Source of the DNA: Algibacter miyuki
Lineage (GTDB): Bacteria > Bacteroidota > Bacteroidia > Flavobacteriales > Flavobacteriaceae
Assembly: GCF_042427745.1 (NCBI RefSeq)
Contig: NZ_JBHMFA010000001.1
Strand: one strand, 5' to 3'
Length of the DNA: 64,000 nucleotides
The notes under the pieces are model-generated. The model saw only the letters and a program-made list of their open reading frames with translations. It did not search any database and was not told the DNA's origin. Position 1 is the first letter of the stretch; the number at the start of each line of letters is the position of its first letter. Position numbers and translations under genes: made by a program. Positions 15,724-25,800 of the stretch are shown piece by piece.

Positions 15724-18276
15724 ATGAAAAAAAATTACATGTTACTTCTCGCCATGCTAACTGTATCTTTGTGCTTTTCTCAAGCAACAAATGATACCTG
15801 TGCAACGGCCGAAACTTTAACTATTTCAGAAACGAAATTAAACATTAATTTCGATATTAATTCTGCAAATATAGCTAGCGAAGTAGGCTGTGCAGGAACC
15901 GATGCTCAAGACTATGCCGATCTTTGGTATAGTTTTACAATGCCCGTTACCGGGAATTTATTTATAGATGGAGATGTAAGTTGGAATAATTTCACCCTTT
16001 ACGATGCCTGTAATGGCACCGAAATTATGTGCGGAAACTCCAGTCTTTTAGCCCAAGATCTTGCAGCTAATGCTACTTTCGTTTTACGGGTGTATAGAAC
16101 TTCAAATTATGCTTCAAATTCAGTATATCAAAATTTCAGTATTCAAGCATTTCAAGAAGCTAGTAATGATACTTGCGATACAGAGGATTATCTTGATGTA
16201 ACCACAACCATGCAAACGGTAAACTTTAAACCAGGTAGCTCCTCTATTACAAGTGTGGAAAATTGCTCAGATGTCGCAGGAGATTATGCCACAATGTGGT
16301 ACAATTTTACCATGCCAGTAAATGGTAATCTTATATTAAACGGAGCAACCAGTTGGAACAAATTCGCATTATTTGATGCTTGCGATGGCACTCGAATAGC
16401 ATGTGATGAAACCTATATGTTAGTCGAAAACCTAGTTGCTGGCACGGCCTATAAATTACTTTTGTATCGTTCTGAAGATGTAGCATACAATGGTATTTAT
16501 GAGAGTTTTACTGTGCAAGCCCATGAAGAGGTAGCCAACGACACCTGTGCTACAGCCGAACCCCTTGTCTTAACCACAGAAAAATCTACCGTAGCATTTA
16601 ATGTTGGTGGTGCCAACATCGAAAATACACCAAATTGTTCGGGAGATATAAATGAGTATGCCGATATTTGGTATAGTTTTACCATGCCCGTTTCTGGAAA
16701 CATATATATAGATGGTACAATTAGTTGGAATAAGTATGAATTGTATGATGTTTGCGGCGGCGCACAACTATTTTGCGGCGAATCACGAGTACTCATTGAA
16801 AACCTCAGTGCAGGAACCGAGTATAAATTACGCCTATATCGTGCAAAAAATGTAGCTATAAATGCAAATTATAGTAGTTTTACAATACAAGCCTATGAGG
16901 CACCTGTTAACCAGTCTTGCGAAACTGCAGGAAATATAAATGTAACTACAGAAAGCGCAACCGTAGCGTTCGATACTGGCGGATTAACCGTTGTTAATCG
17001 TGTAGGTTGCGATAGCGATACCGAAGCACAATATGGCGACCTTTGGTACAATTTTACCATGCCCGTTTCTGGCAACTTGTACGTAAATGGTACTATTGTT
17101 TGGAACCAATTTGCGCTTTTTGATGCTTGTAATGGAACACAATTAGAATGCGACAACTCTAGTATGCTGGCGCAAAACCTCACCGCGGGCACAAGCTATA
17201 AATTGCGCTTGTCGCGTTCAAAAACATATCTAACAAACGATAGCTACAAAAGTTTTACCATACAAGCTTTTGAAGATGCTACAAACGATACCTGTGCAAC
17301 CGCCGAAACCCTAACCGTAACTACCGAAAGTACAACCGTACCCTTTGAAATAGGTGGAGCAACCACGTCAGGTCAATATAATTGTGCCGATGATAACGAA
17401 AACGATTATGGCAATATTTGGTACACCTTTACCATGCCTGTAACCGGAAACGTATACATAAATGGTTCGTTGAATTGGAATAAATTTGCACTTTACAATA
17501 CCTGCGAAGGCACTGAAATTTCCTGCGACGTATCAAATATGTTAGTCGAAGGTCTTACGGCGGGTAACAGTTACACCCTGCGCGTATCTCGTACCAAAGC
17601 ATATCTAAACAGCTCAAGCTACAAAAGCTTCACCATACAAGCTTTCCCGGTAGTCGATAACGACATTTGCGCAACAGCCGAAACCATATCGGTTTCCAAC
17701 GAACCGAATACCGTTAATTTTCAATTGGCAGGAGCTGAAATTTCTAATGAGGTAGGCTGTGCCGATACCGAAGCGGAAGATTATGCCGATGTTTGGTATA
17801 AATTTACCATGCCATCCAACGGAAACGTAACCATAGACGGCAGTCTGAGTTGGAATAAATTTCAGCTTTACACCAGCTGCGATTCTAGCGAAATACAATG
17901 CGGAGAAGGTTCCGTAGTTTTCGATAATTTATCCGAAAACACCGAATATCTATTGCGCGTATTCCGTACCGAAAGCCTCGCCCAAAATTTAAGCTACACC
18001 AGTTTCAGCATAGAAATTGAAGACATCGGATTAAGCGTAAACACGTCCGAAGCCTTAAATGCCGTACAATTGTATCCAAACCCTACAAGCAGCACCATCA
18101 ATATAGCTTCCGAAATACAAATCGATGCCGTAGAAATTTTCAACACCTTAGGGCAATCCGTTTTAAAAACAAAAAATCAAAACAACATAAAAATCAATCA
18201 TCTAAACACAGGCCTGTATTTAGTTAAAATTCAGGCCAATCACAAAGAAACCATAAAACGCATCGTTATAAAATAA
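15724..18276 (+). CDS. Secreted six-repeat protein with T9SS type A sorting domain
   Basis: 850 residues. A signal peptide (MKKNYMLLLAMLTVSLCFSQ) is followed by six tandem repeats of ~125 residues starting near residues 21, 146, 270, 394, 519 and 644. Each opens like NDTCATAETL and contains a YADLWYSFTMP-type strand, a SWNKF.LYD.C.G segment with two further cysteines, and Y.LR.YR near its end. The design suggests disulphide-stabilised beta-sandwich modules for adhesion or carbohydrate binding. The C-terminal ~75 residues (LYPNPTSSTINI through KETIKRIVIK) are a type IX secretion sorting domain, so the protein is exported and probably anchored at the cell surface. Repeats differ clearly at DNA level, so the array is old. 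Codons in the second half use more C-ending triplets than the first half. Confidence 0.85.
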   Translation: MKKNYMLLLAMLTVSLCFSQATNDTCATAETLTISETKLNINFDINSANIASEVGCAGTDAQDYADLWYSFTMPVTGNLFIDGDVSWNNFTLYDACNGTEIMCGNSSLLAQDLAANATFVLRVYRTSNYASNSVYQNFSIQAFQEASNDTCDTEDYLDVTTTMQTVNFKPGSSSITSVENCSDVAGDYATMWYNFTMPVNGNLILNGATSWNKFALFDACDGTRIACDETYMLVENLVAGTAYKLLLYRSEDVAYNGIYESFTVQAHEEVANDTCATAEPLVLTTEKSTVAFNVGGANIENTPNCSGDINEYADIWYSFTMPVSGNIYIDGTISWNKYELYDVCGGAQLFCGESRVLIENLSAGTEYKLRLYRAKNVAINANYSSFTIQAYEAPVNQSCETAGNINVTTESATVAFDTGGLTVVNRVGCDSDTEAQYGDLWYNFTMPVSGNLYVNGTIVWNQFALFDACNGTQLECDNSSMLAQNLTAGTSYKLRLSRSKTYLTNDSYKSFTIQAFEDATNDTCATAETLTVTTESTTVPFEIGGATTSGQYNCADDNENDYGNIWYTFTMPVTGNVYINGSLNWNKFALYNTCEGTEISCDVSNMLVEGLTAGNSYTLRVSRTKAYLNSSSYKSFTIQAFPVVDNDICATAETISVSNEPNTVNFQLAGAEISNEVGCADTEAEDYADVWYKFTMPSNGNVTIDGSLSWNKFQLYTSCDSSEIQCGEGSVVFDNLSENTEYLLRVFRTESLAQNLSYTSFSIEIEDIGLSVNTSEALNAVQLYPNPTSSTINIASEIQIDAVEIFNTLGQSVLKTKNQNNIKINHLNTGLYLVKIQANHKETIKRIVIK

Positions 18277-18323
18277 GGCGGGAATAAGGTTATTTAGAAT
18301 AAAATGAAGTCCTTTTTAAATTA

Positions 18324-18427
18324 GGGCGTTACCACAAGGGTCGGGCTTTCGGCAGTCGCTTTTTTGTGTTGCATAGGTGCAACAACACAAAAAGAGCTTC
18401 AACAAATGCCTTAATCCCTAACGCAAA
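18324..18427 (-). repeat. Intergenic repeat family, copy B (reverse orientation)
   Basis: 104 bp, read on the minus strand relative to copy A. It keeps the TTTGCGTTAGGGATT start and the GAAAGCCCGACCCTT...GGTAACGCCC end. The middle is unrelated to copy A and holds a hairpin built on TTTTGTGTTG / CAACACAAAA. It lies between the six-repeat protein and pheS and ends 15 bp before the pheS -7 box. Confidence 0.85.
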
Positions 18428-18442
18428 TCACGATAATTTCAT

Positions 18443-18450
18443 TAAATTTG
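18443..18450 (+). promoter_or_regulatory. pheS: -7 promoter element of pheS
   Basis: TAAATTTG matches TAnnTTTG exactly and lies 19 nt before the pheS ATG. Confidence 0.5.
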
Positions 18451-18469
18451 CGCACATTTTTAACAGATC

Positions 18470-19489
18470 ATGATAGATAAAATAAAAGCACTTATAGACG
18501 AAGCCGAAGCATTTAAAGCGCAATCGAAAGATGAGGTAGAAGCATTTCGTATAAAATATTTAGGCTCTAAAGGCTTACTTAGAGAGTTTTATGGCGAACT
18601 TAAAAATGTGGCAAACGACCAGAAAAAGGAGTTCGGTCAAATTATTAATAAGCTTAAAACCACTGCTGAAGATAAGGTAAACACCCTAAAAGCAGAACTA
18701 GAAAGTACGGAGGAAGTTAAAGGGATTTACGGCGATTTATCACGTCCTGGCGAGCCGGTACAAATAGGTGCGCGTCATCCTATTTCTATAGTGAAAAATC
18801 AAATTATCGATATCTTTTCTCGTATTGGCTTCAATGTGAGTGAAGGTCCAGAAATAGAAGACGATTGGCACAATTTTACGGCATTAAACCTGCCAGAATA
18901 CCATCCGGCACGCGATATGCAGGATACATTTTTTATTCAAACCAATCCAGATATTTTATTACGTACCCACACCAGTTCAGTACAAGTGCGTTATATGGAA
19001 AACAACCAACCGCCTATTAGAACCATTTCTCCGGGCCGTGTTTATAGAAACGAGGCTATATCGGCACGTTCGCACTGTTTTTTCCATCAATTAGAAGGTT
19101 TGTATATTGATAAAGATGTGAGTTTTGCCGATTTAAAACAAACTTTACAACATTTTACAAGCGAGATGTTTGGTAAAAGTGAAATTCGTTTACGTCCGTC
19201 ATACTTTCCATTTACCGAGCCAAGTGCCGAAATAGATGTCTATTGGGGATTAGAAACCGAAACCGATTACAAAATTACCAAAGGAACAGGTTGGTTAGAA
19301 ATTGGAGGTTGTGGTATGGTAGATCCTAATGTGTTAACAAACTGTAATATCGATCCAACCGAATACTCAGGCTTTGCCTTTGGTGTTGGTATAGATCGTA
19401 TTGCAATGTTATTGCACCAAATTGGAGATATTAGATTGTTAAGTGAAAATGATGTTAGATTCTTAGAGCAATTTAAAAGCGCTCTATAA
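18470..19489 (+). CDS. pheS: Phenylalanine-tRNA ligase alpha subunit
   Basis: 339 residues. A class II aminoacyl-tRNA synthetase subunit that charges tRNA-Phe together with PheT. An N-terminal coiled-coil arm (residues 1-~85) precedes the catalytic core. GARHPISIV, the motif 2 segment (SPGRVYRNEAISARSHCFFH), the FPFTEPSAEID segment and the motif 3 region (GFAFGVGIDRIAML) are clear. pheT is not in the window; the two subunit genes are unlinked here. A strong terminator follows. Confidence 0.97.
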   Translation: MIDKIKALIDEAEAFKAQSKDEVEAFRIKYLGSKGLLREFYGELKNVANDQKKEFGQIINKLKTTAEDKVNTLKAELESTEEVKGIYGDLSRPGEPVQIGARHPISIVKNQIIDIFSRIGFNVSEGPEIEDDWHNFTALNLPEYHPARDMQDTFFIQTNPDILLRTHTSSVQVRYMENNQPPIRTISPGRVYRNEAISARSHCFFHQLEGLYIDKDVSFADLKQTLQHFTSEMFGKSEIRLRPSYFPFTEPSAEIDVYWGLETETDYKITKGTGWLEIGGCGMVDPNVLTNCNIDPTEYSGFAFGVGIDRIAMLLHQIGDIRLLSENDVRFLEQFKSAL

Positions 19490-19510
19490 ATTGCAATAAA
19501 ATATATTTTA

Positions 19511-19545
19511 AAAAGCCGACTGTTATTTACAGTCGGCTTTTTTTG
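19511..19545 (+). terminator. Intrinsic terminator after pheS
   Basis: A 13-bp stem (19511-19523 with 19529-19541; core AGCCGACTGT / ACAGTCGGCT) has a TATTT loop, followed by a T tract. Confidence 0.9.
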
Positions 19546-19692
19546 TTTAAATATTTTTCTGGTTAACGTAAGGTTCTCTTTTTGTAGATGAAGTTAAAAT
19601 ATAGATGTAGGTTAAGTCCTAATAAATTGTTACTCAATGTTAAATATTCTTTAAAGTGAATAATTAGGTCATTAATTTTGTTAATGAAGCCC

Positions 19693-19700
19693 TATATTTG
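19693..19700 (+). promoter_or_regulatory. nhaA: -7 promoter element of nhaA
   Basis: TATATTTG matches TAnnTTTG exactly and lies 31 nt before the nhaA ATG. No well-spaced TTG is seen upstream. Confidence 0.5.
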
Positions 19701-19731
19701 AAGCTAATTCAATTTAGAAAAATATAATTAT

Positions 19732-21039
19732 ATGATTAAAAGAGTTTTCCTTACACCATTCCAAAAATTCGTAAAAATTGAAAGTTTTAGTGGTATTCTA
19801 CTCATGTTTGCTACAGTTTTAGCGTTGGTTTGGGCAAATTCTCCTTTTGGAGATAGTTATCGAGAACTTTGGCAATACGATTTAGGAATTGTAACAGAAA
19901 CATTTGAGTTTAAGAAGCCCTTAATTCTATGGATTAATGATGGGTTGATGGCTATATTTTTCTTTCTTATTGGATTAGAAATAAAAAGAGAGTTGTTAAT
20001 TGGCGAACTTAATACGCCTAAAAAAATAGCATTCCCGTTAGTAGGTGCTTTGGGAGGTATGTTAGTGCCAGTAATTTTCTTTCTAGTTTTAAATCAAAAC
20101 CCCGATACTACTAAAGGCTGGGGGATACCTATGGCAACAGATATAGCGTTTTCACTAGCTATTTTAAATGTGCTTGGTAAACGCGTGCCTTTAAGTCTTA
20201 AAATATTTTTAACAGCATTTGCTATTGTAGATGATATTGGTGCTGTGCTAGTTATCGCTATTTTTTATAGTGGGAGTATTAATATCATGTTGTTGTTAAT
20301 CGCGTTAGCTATGCTTGCTGTTTTATATGTCTTGTCTTATAAAGGGTTTTATTCAAAATTCATAATGTTTATTTTCGGAGTTATTATTTGGTTTTTATTC
20401 TTAAAGTCAGGTATTCATCCAACCATAGCTGGTATTTTGTTAGCTTTTTCTGTGCCAATTAGACAAAAGATTGATACTTCTAAATTTTTAGAAGAATTAG
20501 AAAATGTGTACAATAATATTAAGGAGGCTAGTGTTCTTAAAAAACCCATTCTTTCGCATGAACAAATGGGACATGTTGATAATTTAGACGATTGGTCTTC
20601 TAAGTTTCAGTCGCCATTACAGCATTTAGAGCATAGTTTACACGGGTGGGTAGCCTATTTTATCATTCCTATTTTTGCGCTTGCTAATGCCGGTGTGTTA
20701 ATTTCAGGTTCAGAAAATTTAGATACCGCTTTAGTAATTAATATCATTGTGTGTTTAGTTTTAGGAAAAGGTATAGGAATTACCTCTATAGTATTGCTTG
20801 CTCAAAAATTAAAATGGATAGAAGTGCCTAGTGATATTAGTGTTAAACAAATTATAGGGGTTGCTTTTTTAGCAGGTATAGGTTTTACTATGGCTATATT
20901 TATAGCGAGTTTGGCATTTGTTTCTACACCAGAATTTATAGATTCGGCTAAAATAGGAATACTTATAGGGTCTTTTATTTCAGCAATTATAGGTTATGTT
21001 ATACTTCGTATAGGATCGAGTAAAGAGGTCAGAGCTTAG
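19732..21039 (+). CDS. nhaA: Na+/H+ antiporter NhaA
   Basis: 435 residues with about 12 membrane segments. Diagnostic stretches are INDGLMAIFFFLIGLEIKRE, GWGIPMATDIAFSLAIL and the ion-binding Asp pair in AIVDDIGAVLVIA. GVAFLAGIGFTMAIFIA follows in the C-terminal half. NhaA exchanges internal Na+ for external H+ and protects against salt and alkaline pH, in line with a marine habitat. A long hydrophilic loop (~residues 245-295) carries the variable central region. It is a single-gene unit with its own promoter and terminator. Confidence 0.96.
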   Translation: MIKRVFLTPFQKFVKIESFSGILLMFATVLALVWANSPFGDSYRELWQYDLGIVTETFEFKKPLILWINDGLMAIFFFLIGLEIKRELLIGELNTPKKIAFPLVGALGGMLVPVIFFLVLNQNPDTTKGWGIPMATDIAFSLAILNVLGKRVPLSLKIFLTAFAIVDDIGAVLVIAIFYSGSINIMLLLIALAMLAVLYVLSYKGFYSKFIMFIFGVIIWFLFLKSGIHPTIAGILLAFSVPIRQKIDTSKFLEELENVYNNIKEASVLKKPILSHEQMGHVDNLDDWSSKFQSPLQHLEHSLHGWVAYFIIPIFALANAGVLISGSENLDTALVINIIVCLVLGKGIGITSIVLLAQKLKWIEVPSDISVKQIIGVAFLAGIGFTMAIFIASLAFVSTPEFIDSAKIGILIGSFISAIIGYVILRIGSSKEVRA

Positions 21040-21060
21040 TCTGTTCTTCCTTTATATTTT

Positions 21061-21086
21061 AAAAAAGCCTACGGGCTTTTTTTTAT
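21061..21086 (+). terminator. Intrinsic terminator after nhaA
   Basis: AAAAAAGCC (21061-21069) pairs with GGCTTTTTT (21074-21082) around a TACG loop, followed by more T residues. Confidence 0.85.
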
Positions 21087-21107
21087 TTAACATTTTTTTA
21101 ACTTCGA

Positions 21108-21131
21108 TTAGTTCGGTTTGTTCCGAACTAA
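21108..21131. promoter_or_regulatory. Palindromic operator of the efflux operon
   Basis: TTAGTTCGG (21108-21116) and CCGAACTAA (21123-21131) form a perfect 9-bp inverted repeat with a 6-bp spacer. It ends 3 bp before the -7 box, so a bound protein would block the promoter. The adjacent GbsR/MarR-type regulator is the obvious candidate to bind it. Confidence 0.75.
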
Positions 21132-21134
21132 TAA

Positions 21135-21142
21135 TATTTTTG
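21135..21142 (+). promoter_or_regulatory. -7 promoter element of the RND efflux operon
   Basis: TATTTTTG matches TAnnTTTG exactly. It lies immediately downstream of the palindrome and 61 nt before the regulator's ATG. Confidence 0.6.
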
Positions 21143-21203
21143 CAGCTTGTTTTATGAGAACAAATAATTCGTTTTCAGAAAACAGTAACAAAAACAATGA
21201 AAA

Positions 21204-21707
21204 ATGAAAGATAATACCTGTCAAAAAAAAATGGGCTTAGTTGAAAAACTAGGGGTGCATTTAGAAGCCAGAGAGCAATTAGCACCGGTTGCTGCGCGTA
21301 TTTTGGCTTACGTTATCCTTACGGGAAAAAGAGGAGCTACTTTTGAAGATATGGTAAGTATTCTTTGTGCAAGCAAAAGTACTATTTCAACACACCTTAA
21401 TCATTTGCAAGATTTAAGCAAAATCGAGTATTTCACAAAAACAGGGGATCGTAAAAAGTATTTTGTAATTAATAAAGATACTATTATTCAACATGTGGAC
21501 AGAATGATAAGCCATTGGCAAGAAGAACATGAGATACATTTAGAAATTAAAGAATATAAAGAAAAACAAAACGCTTTAAAAATTGAAAATGAAGAGGATA
21601 AATTTGATCTTGACTTTCATAACGTTTACATGAAATTTATAGATGAAGCTTCTTCTTCCGTAAAAGAATTAAGAGAAAAATTAATAAACAACCAATTCAA
21701 AATTTAA
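21204..21707 (+). CDS. GbsR/MarR family transcriptional regulator
   Basis: 167 residues. A winged-helix domain (~residues 20-95) has PVAARILAYVILTGKRGATFEDMV followed by the recognition helix SKSTISTHLNHLQ and a wing (FTKTGDRKKYFVI). A C-terminal helical, charged dimerisation region follows. It is the first gene of the efflux operon; the adaptor ATG is 14 nt beyond its stop. The perfect palindrome over the promoter suggests it represses its own operon until a toxic ligand releases it. This is inferred from layout and family behaviour. Confidence 0.85.
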   Translation: MKDNTCQKKMGLVEKLGVHLEAREQLAPVAARILAYVILTGKRGATFEDMVSILCASKSTISTHLNHLQDLSKIEYFTKTGDRKKYFVINKDTIIQHVDRMISHWQEEHEIHLEIKEYKEKQNALKIENEEDKFDLDFHNVYMKFIDEASSSVKELREKLINNQFKI

Positions 21708-21721
21708 AAATCACCAATAAA

Positions 21722-22855
21722 ATGAAAAAGAATAACTTATACTCCATATTAACGCTAAGTCTTATTTTAGTCGTTTTTAGCTGTGGCAACAAAGCAGAGC
21801 AAGCTGCCGCAACACAACAAGCTCCACCAGCTTCGTTCCCTGTAACTACAATACAGCAAAAAACAGTAACAGGTTACCAAGAATACCCAGCAAATATTGA
21901 AGGTATTGTAAATAGTGATGTTAGAGCTAAAGTTTCTGGATATATTCAAACCGTATTGGTAGATGAAGGTCAAAAAGTACGCAAAGGTCAGTCTTTATTT
22001 AGATTAGAAACACAGTCTTTAAGTCAAGATGCAGGTGCCGCAAAAGCACGTGTTAATGTAGCTCAGGTTGAGGTAGATAAATTAATTCCTCTTGTAGAAA
22101 AAAATATTATTAGTGCGGTGCAGTTAGAAACAGCAAAAGCGAATTTAGCACAAGCAAAAGCGAGCTTAAGTGGGGTTTCTGCTAATATTGGTTATGCCAC
22201 TATTAAAAGTCCTGTAGATGGTTATGTTGGTGCTATTAACTTTAGAGAAGGTGCTTTAATCAGCCCAAGCGATAGTCGTCCGTTAACAACAGTTAGCGAT
22301 ATTAGCCAGGTTTATGCATTTTTCAGTTTTAATGAAGCTCAATATATAGATCATTTACAAAGATCTGAAGGACAAAACAAAACTGAGCGTATTAAAAATT
22401 CGCCAGATTTGAATTTAGTTTTAGCTAATGGAAAAGTGTATTCTGAAACTGGACGTATTCAAACCAGTACAGGTCAAATCAACGAAAGTACAGGAACTAT
22501 AAAAATTAGAGCCGCTTTCGATAATCCAAACGAAATTTTAACCAATGGAAACAGTGGTACAATTAGACTTCCTATAGAATATAAAGATGCTATTGTAGTC
22601 CCACAATCGGCAACGTTTGAACAACAAAAAGACATCATGGTTTTTACCGTTGATCAAGAGAATAAAGTAAAATCTAACATTATAAAAGTACAAGGTACTG
22701 TAGGTAACTTGTATGTTGTAGAATCTGGACTTAAAGTAGGTGATAAGCTTATTGTATCTGGAGTTGGGAAATTGAGAGCAGGAATGCCTATTGCACCACA
22801 AGACACACCTTTTGAGGAAGCTATTAAGCCAGTTGCTGTATTATTTAAAAATTAG
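21722..22855 (+). CDS. RND efflux periplasmic adaptor (MexA/AcrA-like), lipoprotein
   Basis: 377 residues. A lipoprotein signal ends in a lipobox at VVFSCGNK. Lipoyl/barrel-sandwich halves (NSDVRAKVSGYIQTVLVDEGQKVRKGQSLFRL in segments, and YATIKSPVDGYVGAINFREGALI) flank a short alpha-hairpin. A beta-barrel and membrane-proximal domain follow (QSATFEQQKDIMVF, GLKVGDKLIVSGVGKLRAGMPI). It bridges the inner-membrane pump encoded 22 nt downstream and the outer-membrane channel. The substrate range is not visible in the sequence. Confidence 0.93.
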   Translation: MKKNNLYSILTLSLILVVFSCGNKAEQAAATQQAPPASFPVTTIQQKTVTGYQEYPANIEGIVNSDVRAKVSGYIQTVLVDEGQKVRKGQSLFRLETQSLSQDAGAAKARVNVAQVEVDKLIPLVEKNIISAVQLETAKANLAQAKASLSGVSANIGYATIKSPVDGYVGAINFREGALISPSDSRPLTTVSDISQVYAFFSFNEAQYIDHLQRSEGQNKTERIKNSPDLNLVLANGKVYSETGRIQTSTGQINESTGTIKIRAAFDNPNEILTNGNSGTIRLPIEYKDAIVVPQSATFEQQKDIMVFTVDQENKVKSNIIKVQGTVGNLYVVESGLKVGDKLIVSGVGKLRAGMPIAPQDTPFEEAIKPVAVLFKN

Positions 22856-22877
22856 AAAACCATAAACTTATTTAGTT

Positions 22878-25800
22878 ATGTTAAAAACATTTATTGAAAG
22901 ACCTGTTCTTTCAACGGTAATTTCTATTATCATAGTAGTGCTTGGTGTTATTAGTATATCGAGTCTACCCATAGAAGAGTATCCCGATATTGCACCACCA
23001 ACCATTAAAGTTACGGCATCTTATGCAGGAGCCAACGCCGAAACGGTTTTAGAGAGTGTAATTATCCCGATAGAAGAGCAAATTAATGGTGTAGAAGGGA
23101 TGAGTTATATCACCTCTACAGCATCTAATACTGGTACCGCAGAAATCACAGTTTATTTTGATCAGGAAATCGATGCCGATATTGCAGCGGTAAACGTTCA
23201 AAACCGTGTATCAAGAGCAAGTGCTTTATTACCTCAAGAGGTATTGCAAACAGGTGTAATCACACAAAAGCAAGAAACGAGTGCTTTGATGTTTATTTCA
23301 ATGTATTCTGAAAATGAGAATTACGATGCTACATTTATTCAGAATTATTTGAAAATAAACGTAGTGCCTGCTATGCAACGTATTAGTGGTGTTGGAGATG
23401 TTAGTTTATTCTCTCAGCAAGATTATGCGATGCGTATTTGGTTGAAACCTGAAAAATTAGCAACCTATGGTTTAATTCCTTCAGATATTACAGCAGCTTT
23501 AGCTGAACAAAACTTAGAAGCAGCTGCAGGTTCATTGGGGCAAAATAATGGGGAAGCGTTTTCATATACATTAACCTATAGCGGCCGTTTTAAAAATGAA
23601 CAGCAATATGCAGATATTGTTATTAAAGCTTTAGGAGACGGAGAATTTCTTCGTCTAAACGATGTAGCAACTATAGAATTAGATGCACAATCGTATGCAG
23701 CTAACGCGATGAGTATGGGTAACCCTGCGGTTTTTATGGGTATTTTCCAAACCAAAGGATCGAATGCAAGAGAAATTATTGAAAACATTAAAGTAACACT
23801 AGAGTCGGTTAAAAAAGATCTTCCAGAAGGTTTAGATGTTTTTGTGCCTTACGATACAAGTTTGTTTTTAAATGCGTCTATTGAAAAAGTAGTTAGTACG
23901 TTATTAGAGGCCTTCTTATTAGTGTTTTTGGTTGTATTTATATTCTTACAAGATTTTAGATCGACATTAATTCCAGCAATTGCCGTTCCGGTTTCTATTA
24001 TTGGTACGTTCTTTTTCTTGAATGTTTTCGGATACTCAATTAATTTATTAACGCTATTCGCGCTAGTACTCGCCATTGGTATTGTGGTGGATGATGCTAT
24101 TGTTGTTGTAGAAGCCGTACATGCTAAAATGGACGAAGGCGAAAAGAATCCTAAAAAAGCAACATTAGTAGCCATGAACGAAATTTCTGGAGCTATTATA
24201 TCTATTACTTTAGTAATGGCAGCGGTATTTATTCCGGTAACGTTTGTAACAGGGCCTACAGGTGTATTTTACGAGCAATTCGGTGTCACTTTAATTATTG
24301 CTATTTTAATTTCAGCAGTAAACGCCTTGACTTTAAGTCCAGCATTATGTGCTCTATTATTAAAAGGGCATAAAGATGATGAAGAGTTAAAAAGTAAAGG
24401 ACCATTAAAACGTTTTTACACACTTTTTAATCGCGGATTTAACGCGACAATAGAGCGCTACGGTAAATCACTTCAGTTTTTATATAAAGTGAAATGGGTA
24501 TCTCCTCTATTATTAATTTTAGCTGTTGCCGGAATTTTCTGGGCATCTAGCACAACACCTACAGGATTTGTACCAAACGAAGATAGAGGTATTCTTTTCG
24601 CAAATATTGCGTTACCAGAAGGGTCTTCTTTAGACAGAACAGACGCTGTTTCAAGAGATTTATATGGTAAAATAAAAGATATTGAAGGTATTGTTGCAGT
24701 CAATTTTATTAAAGGTAGAAGTTTAATTAATGGTACGGGTAGTAATTATGCTTTTGGTATTATAAAACTAGCCGATTGGGCAGAACGTGATGATGTAGCA
24801 ACCTCTGTACAAACCATCACTGGTAAGTTGTTTGGAGTTGCGGCAGGTATAAAAGATGCGAATATTATTTTCTTCTCTCCACCAAGTATTCGTGGTTTTG
24901 GTAATTCAGCTGGTTTTGAGGTGAATTTATTAGATAAGTTTGGAGGCGAATTTAAAGACTTAGATAAAGCGAATAAAGAGTTTTCTATGGCTTTAAATTC
25001 GCATCCAGAAATTAAATATGCACAATCATCTTTCAGTACAAACTATCCACAATACGAAATGGAGGTTAATGTACCATTAGCAAAAGAAAAAGGTGTGCCT
25101 ATTAACAGTATATTCTCTACATTACAAGGTTATATTGGTGGTATTTACGCTTCAGATTTCTCTCGATTTGGGAAACAATTTAGAGTGTATATTCAAGCTT
25201 TACCAGACGACAGAGCGAATGTAGAAGATTTAAACAGCATGTATGTACGTACAGATTCTGGAGAGATGACACCAATTACACAGTTTGTGAAATTAGAGCG
25301 TGTGTATGGTCCACAATCGGTAACGCGTTTTAACTTATTTAATTCTACGTCAATAACGGGTGCTACAAACGAAGGGTTTAGTACAGGTGATGCTATTAGA
25401 GTTATTGAGGAAGAAGTTGCTAAATTACCAAACAATTATACGGTTGCTTATTCTGGTTTAACACGAGAAGAGGTAAGTGCAGGTAACCAAACCTTGTTCA
25501 TTTTTGCATTGAGTATTCTATTTGTTTACTTCTTGTTAAGTGCGCAGTACGAAAGTTATTTATTACCATTTGCAGTAGTATTATCGTTACCATTTGGTGT
25601 ATTTGGAGCTTATATTAGTACGAAGTTCTTTGGCTTAGAAAATAATATTTATTTCCAAATTGCCTTAATTATGCTTATTGGTCTGCTCGCCAAAAATGCC
25701 ATACTTATTGTGGAGTTCGCGCTGCAAAGACGTAGAAACGGAGAAAGCATTGTAGATGCCGCAATACATGGTGCAAAATCAAGATTACGTCCAATTTTAA

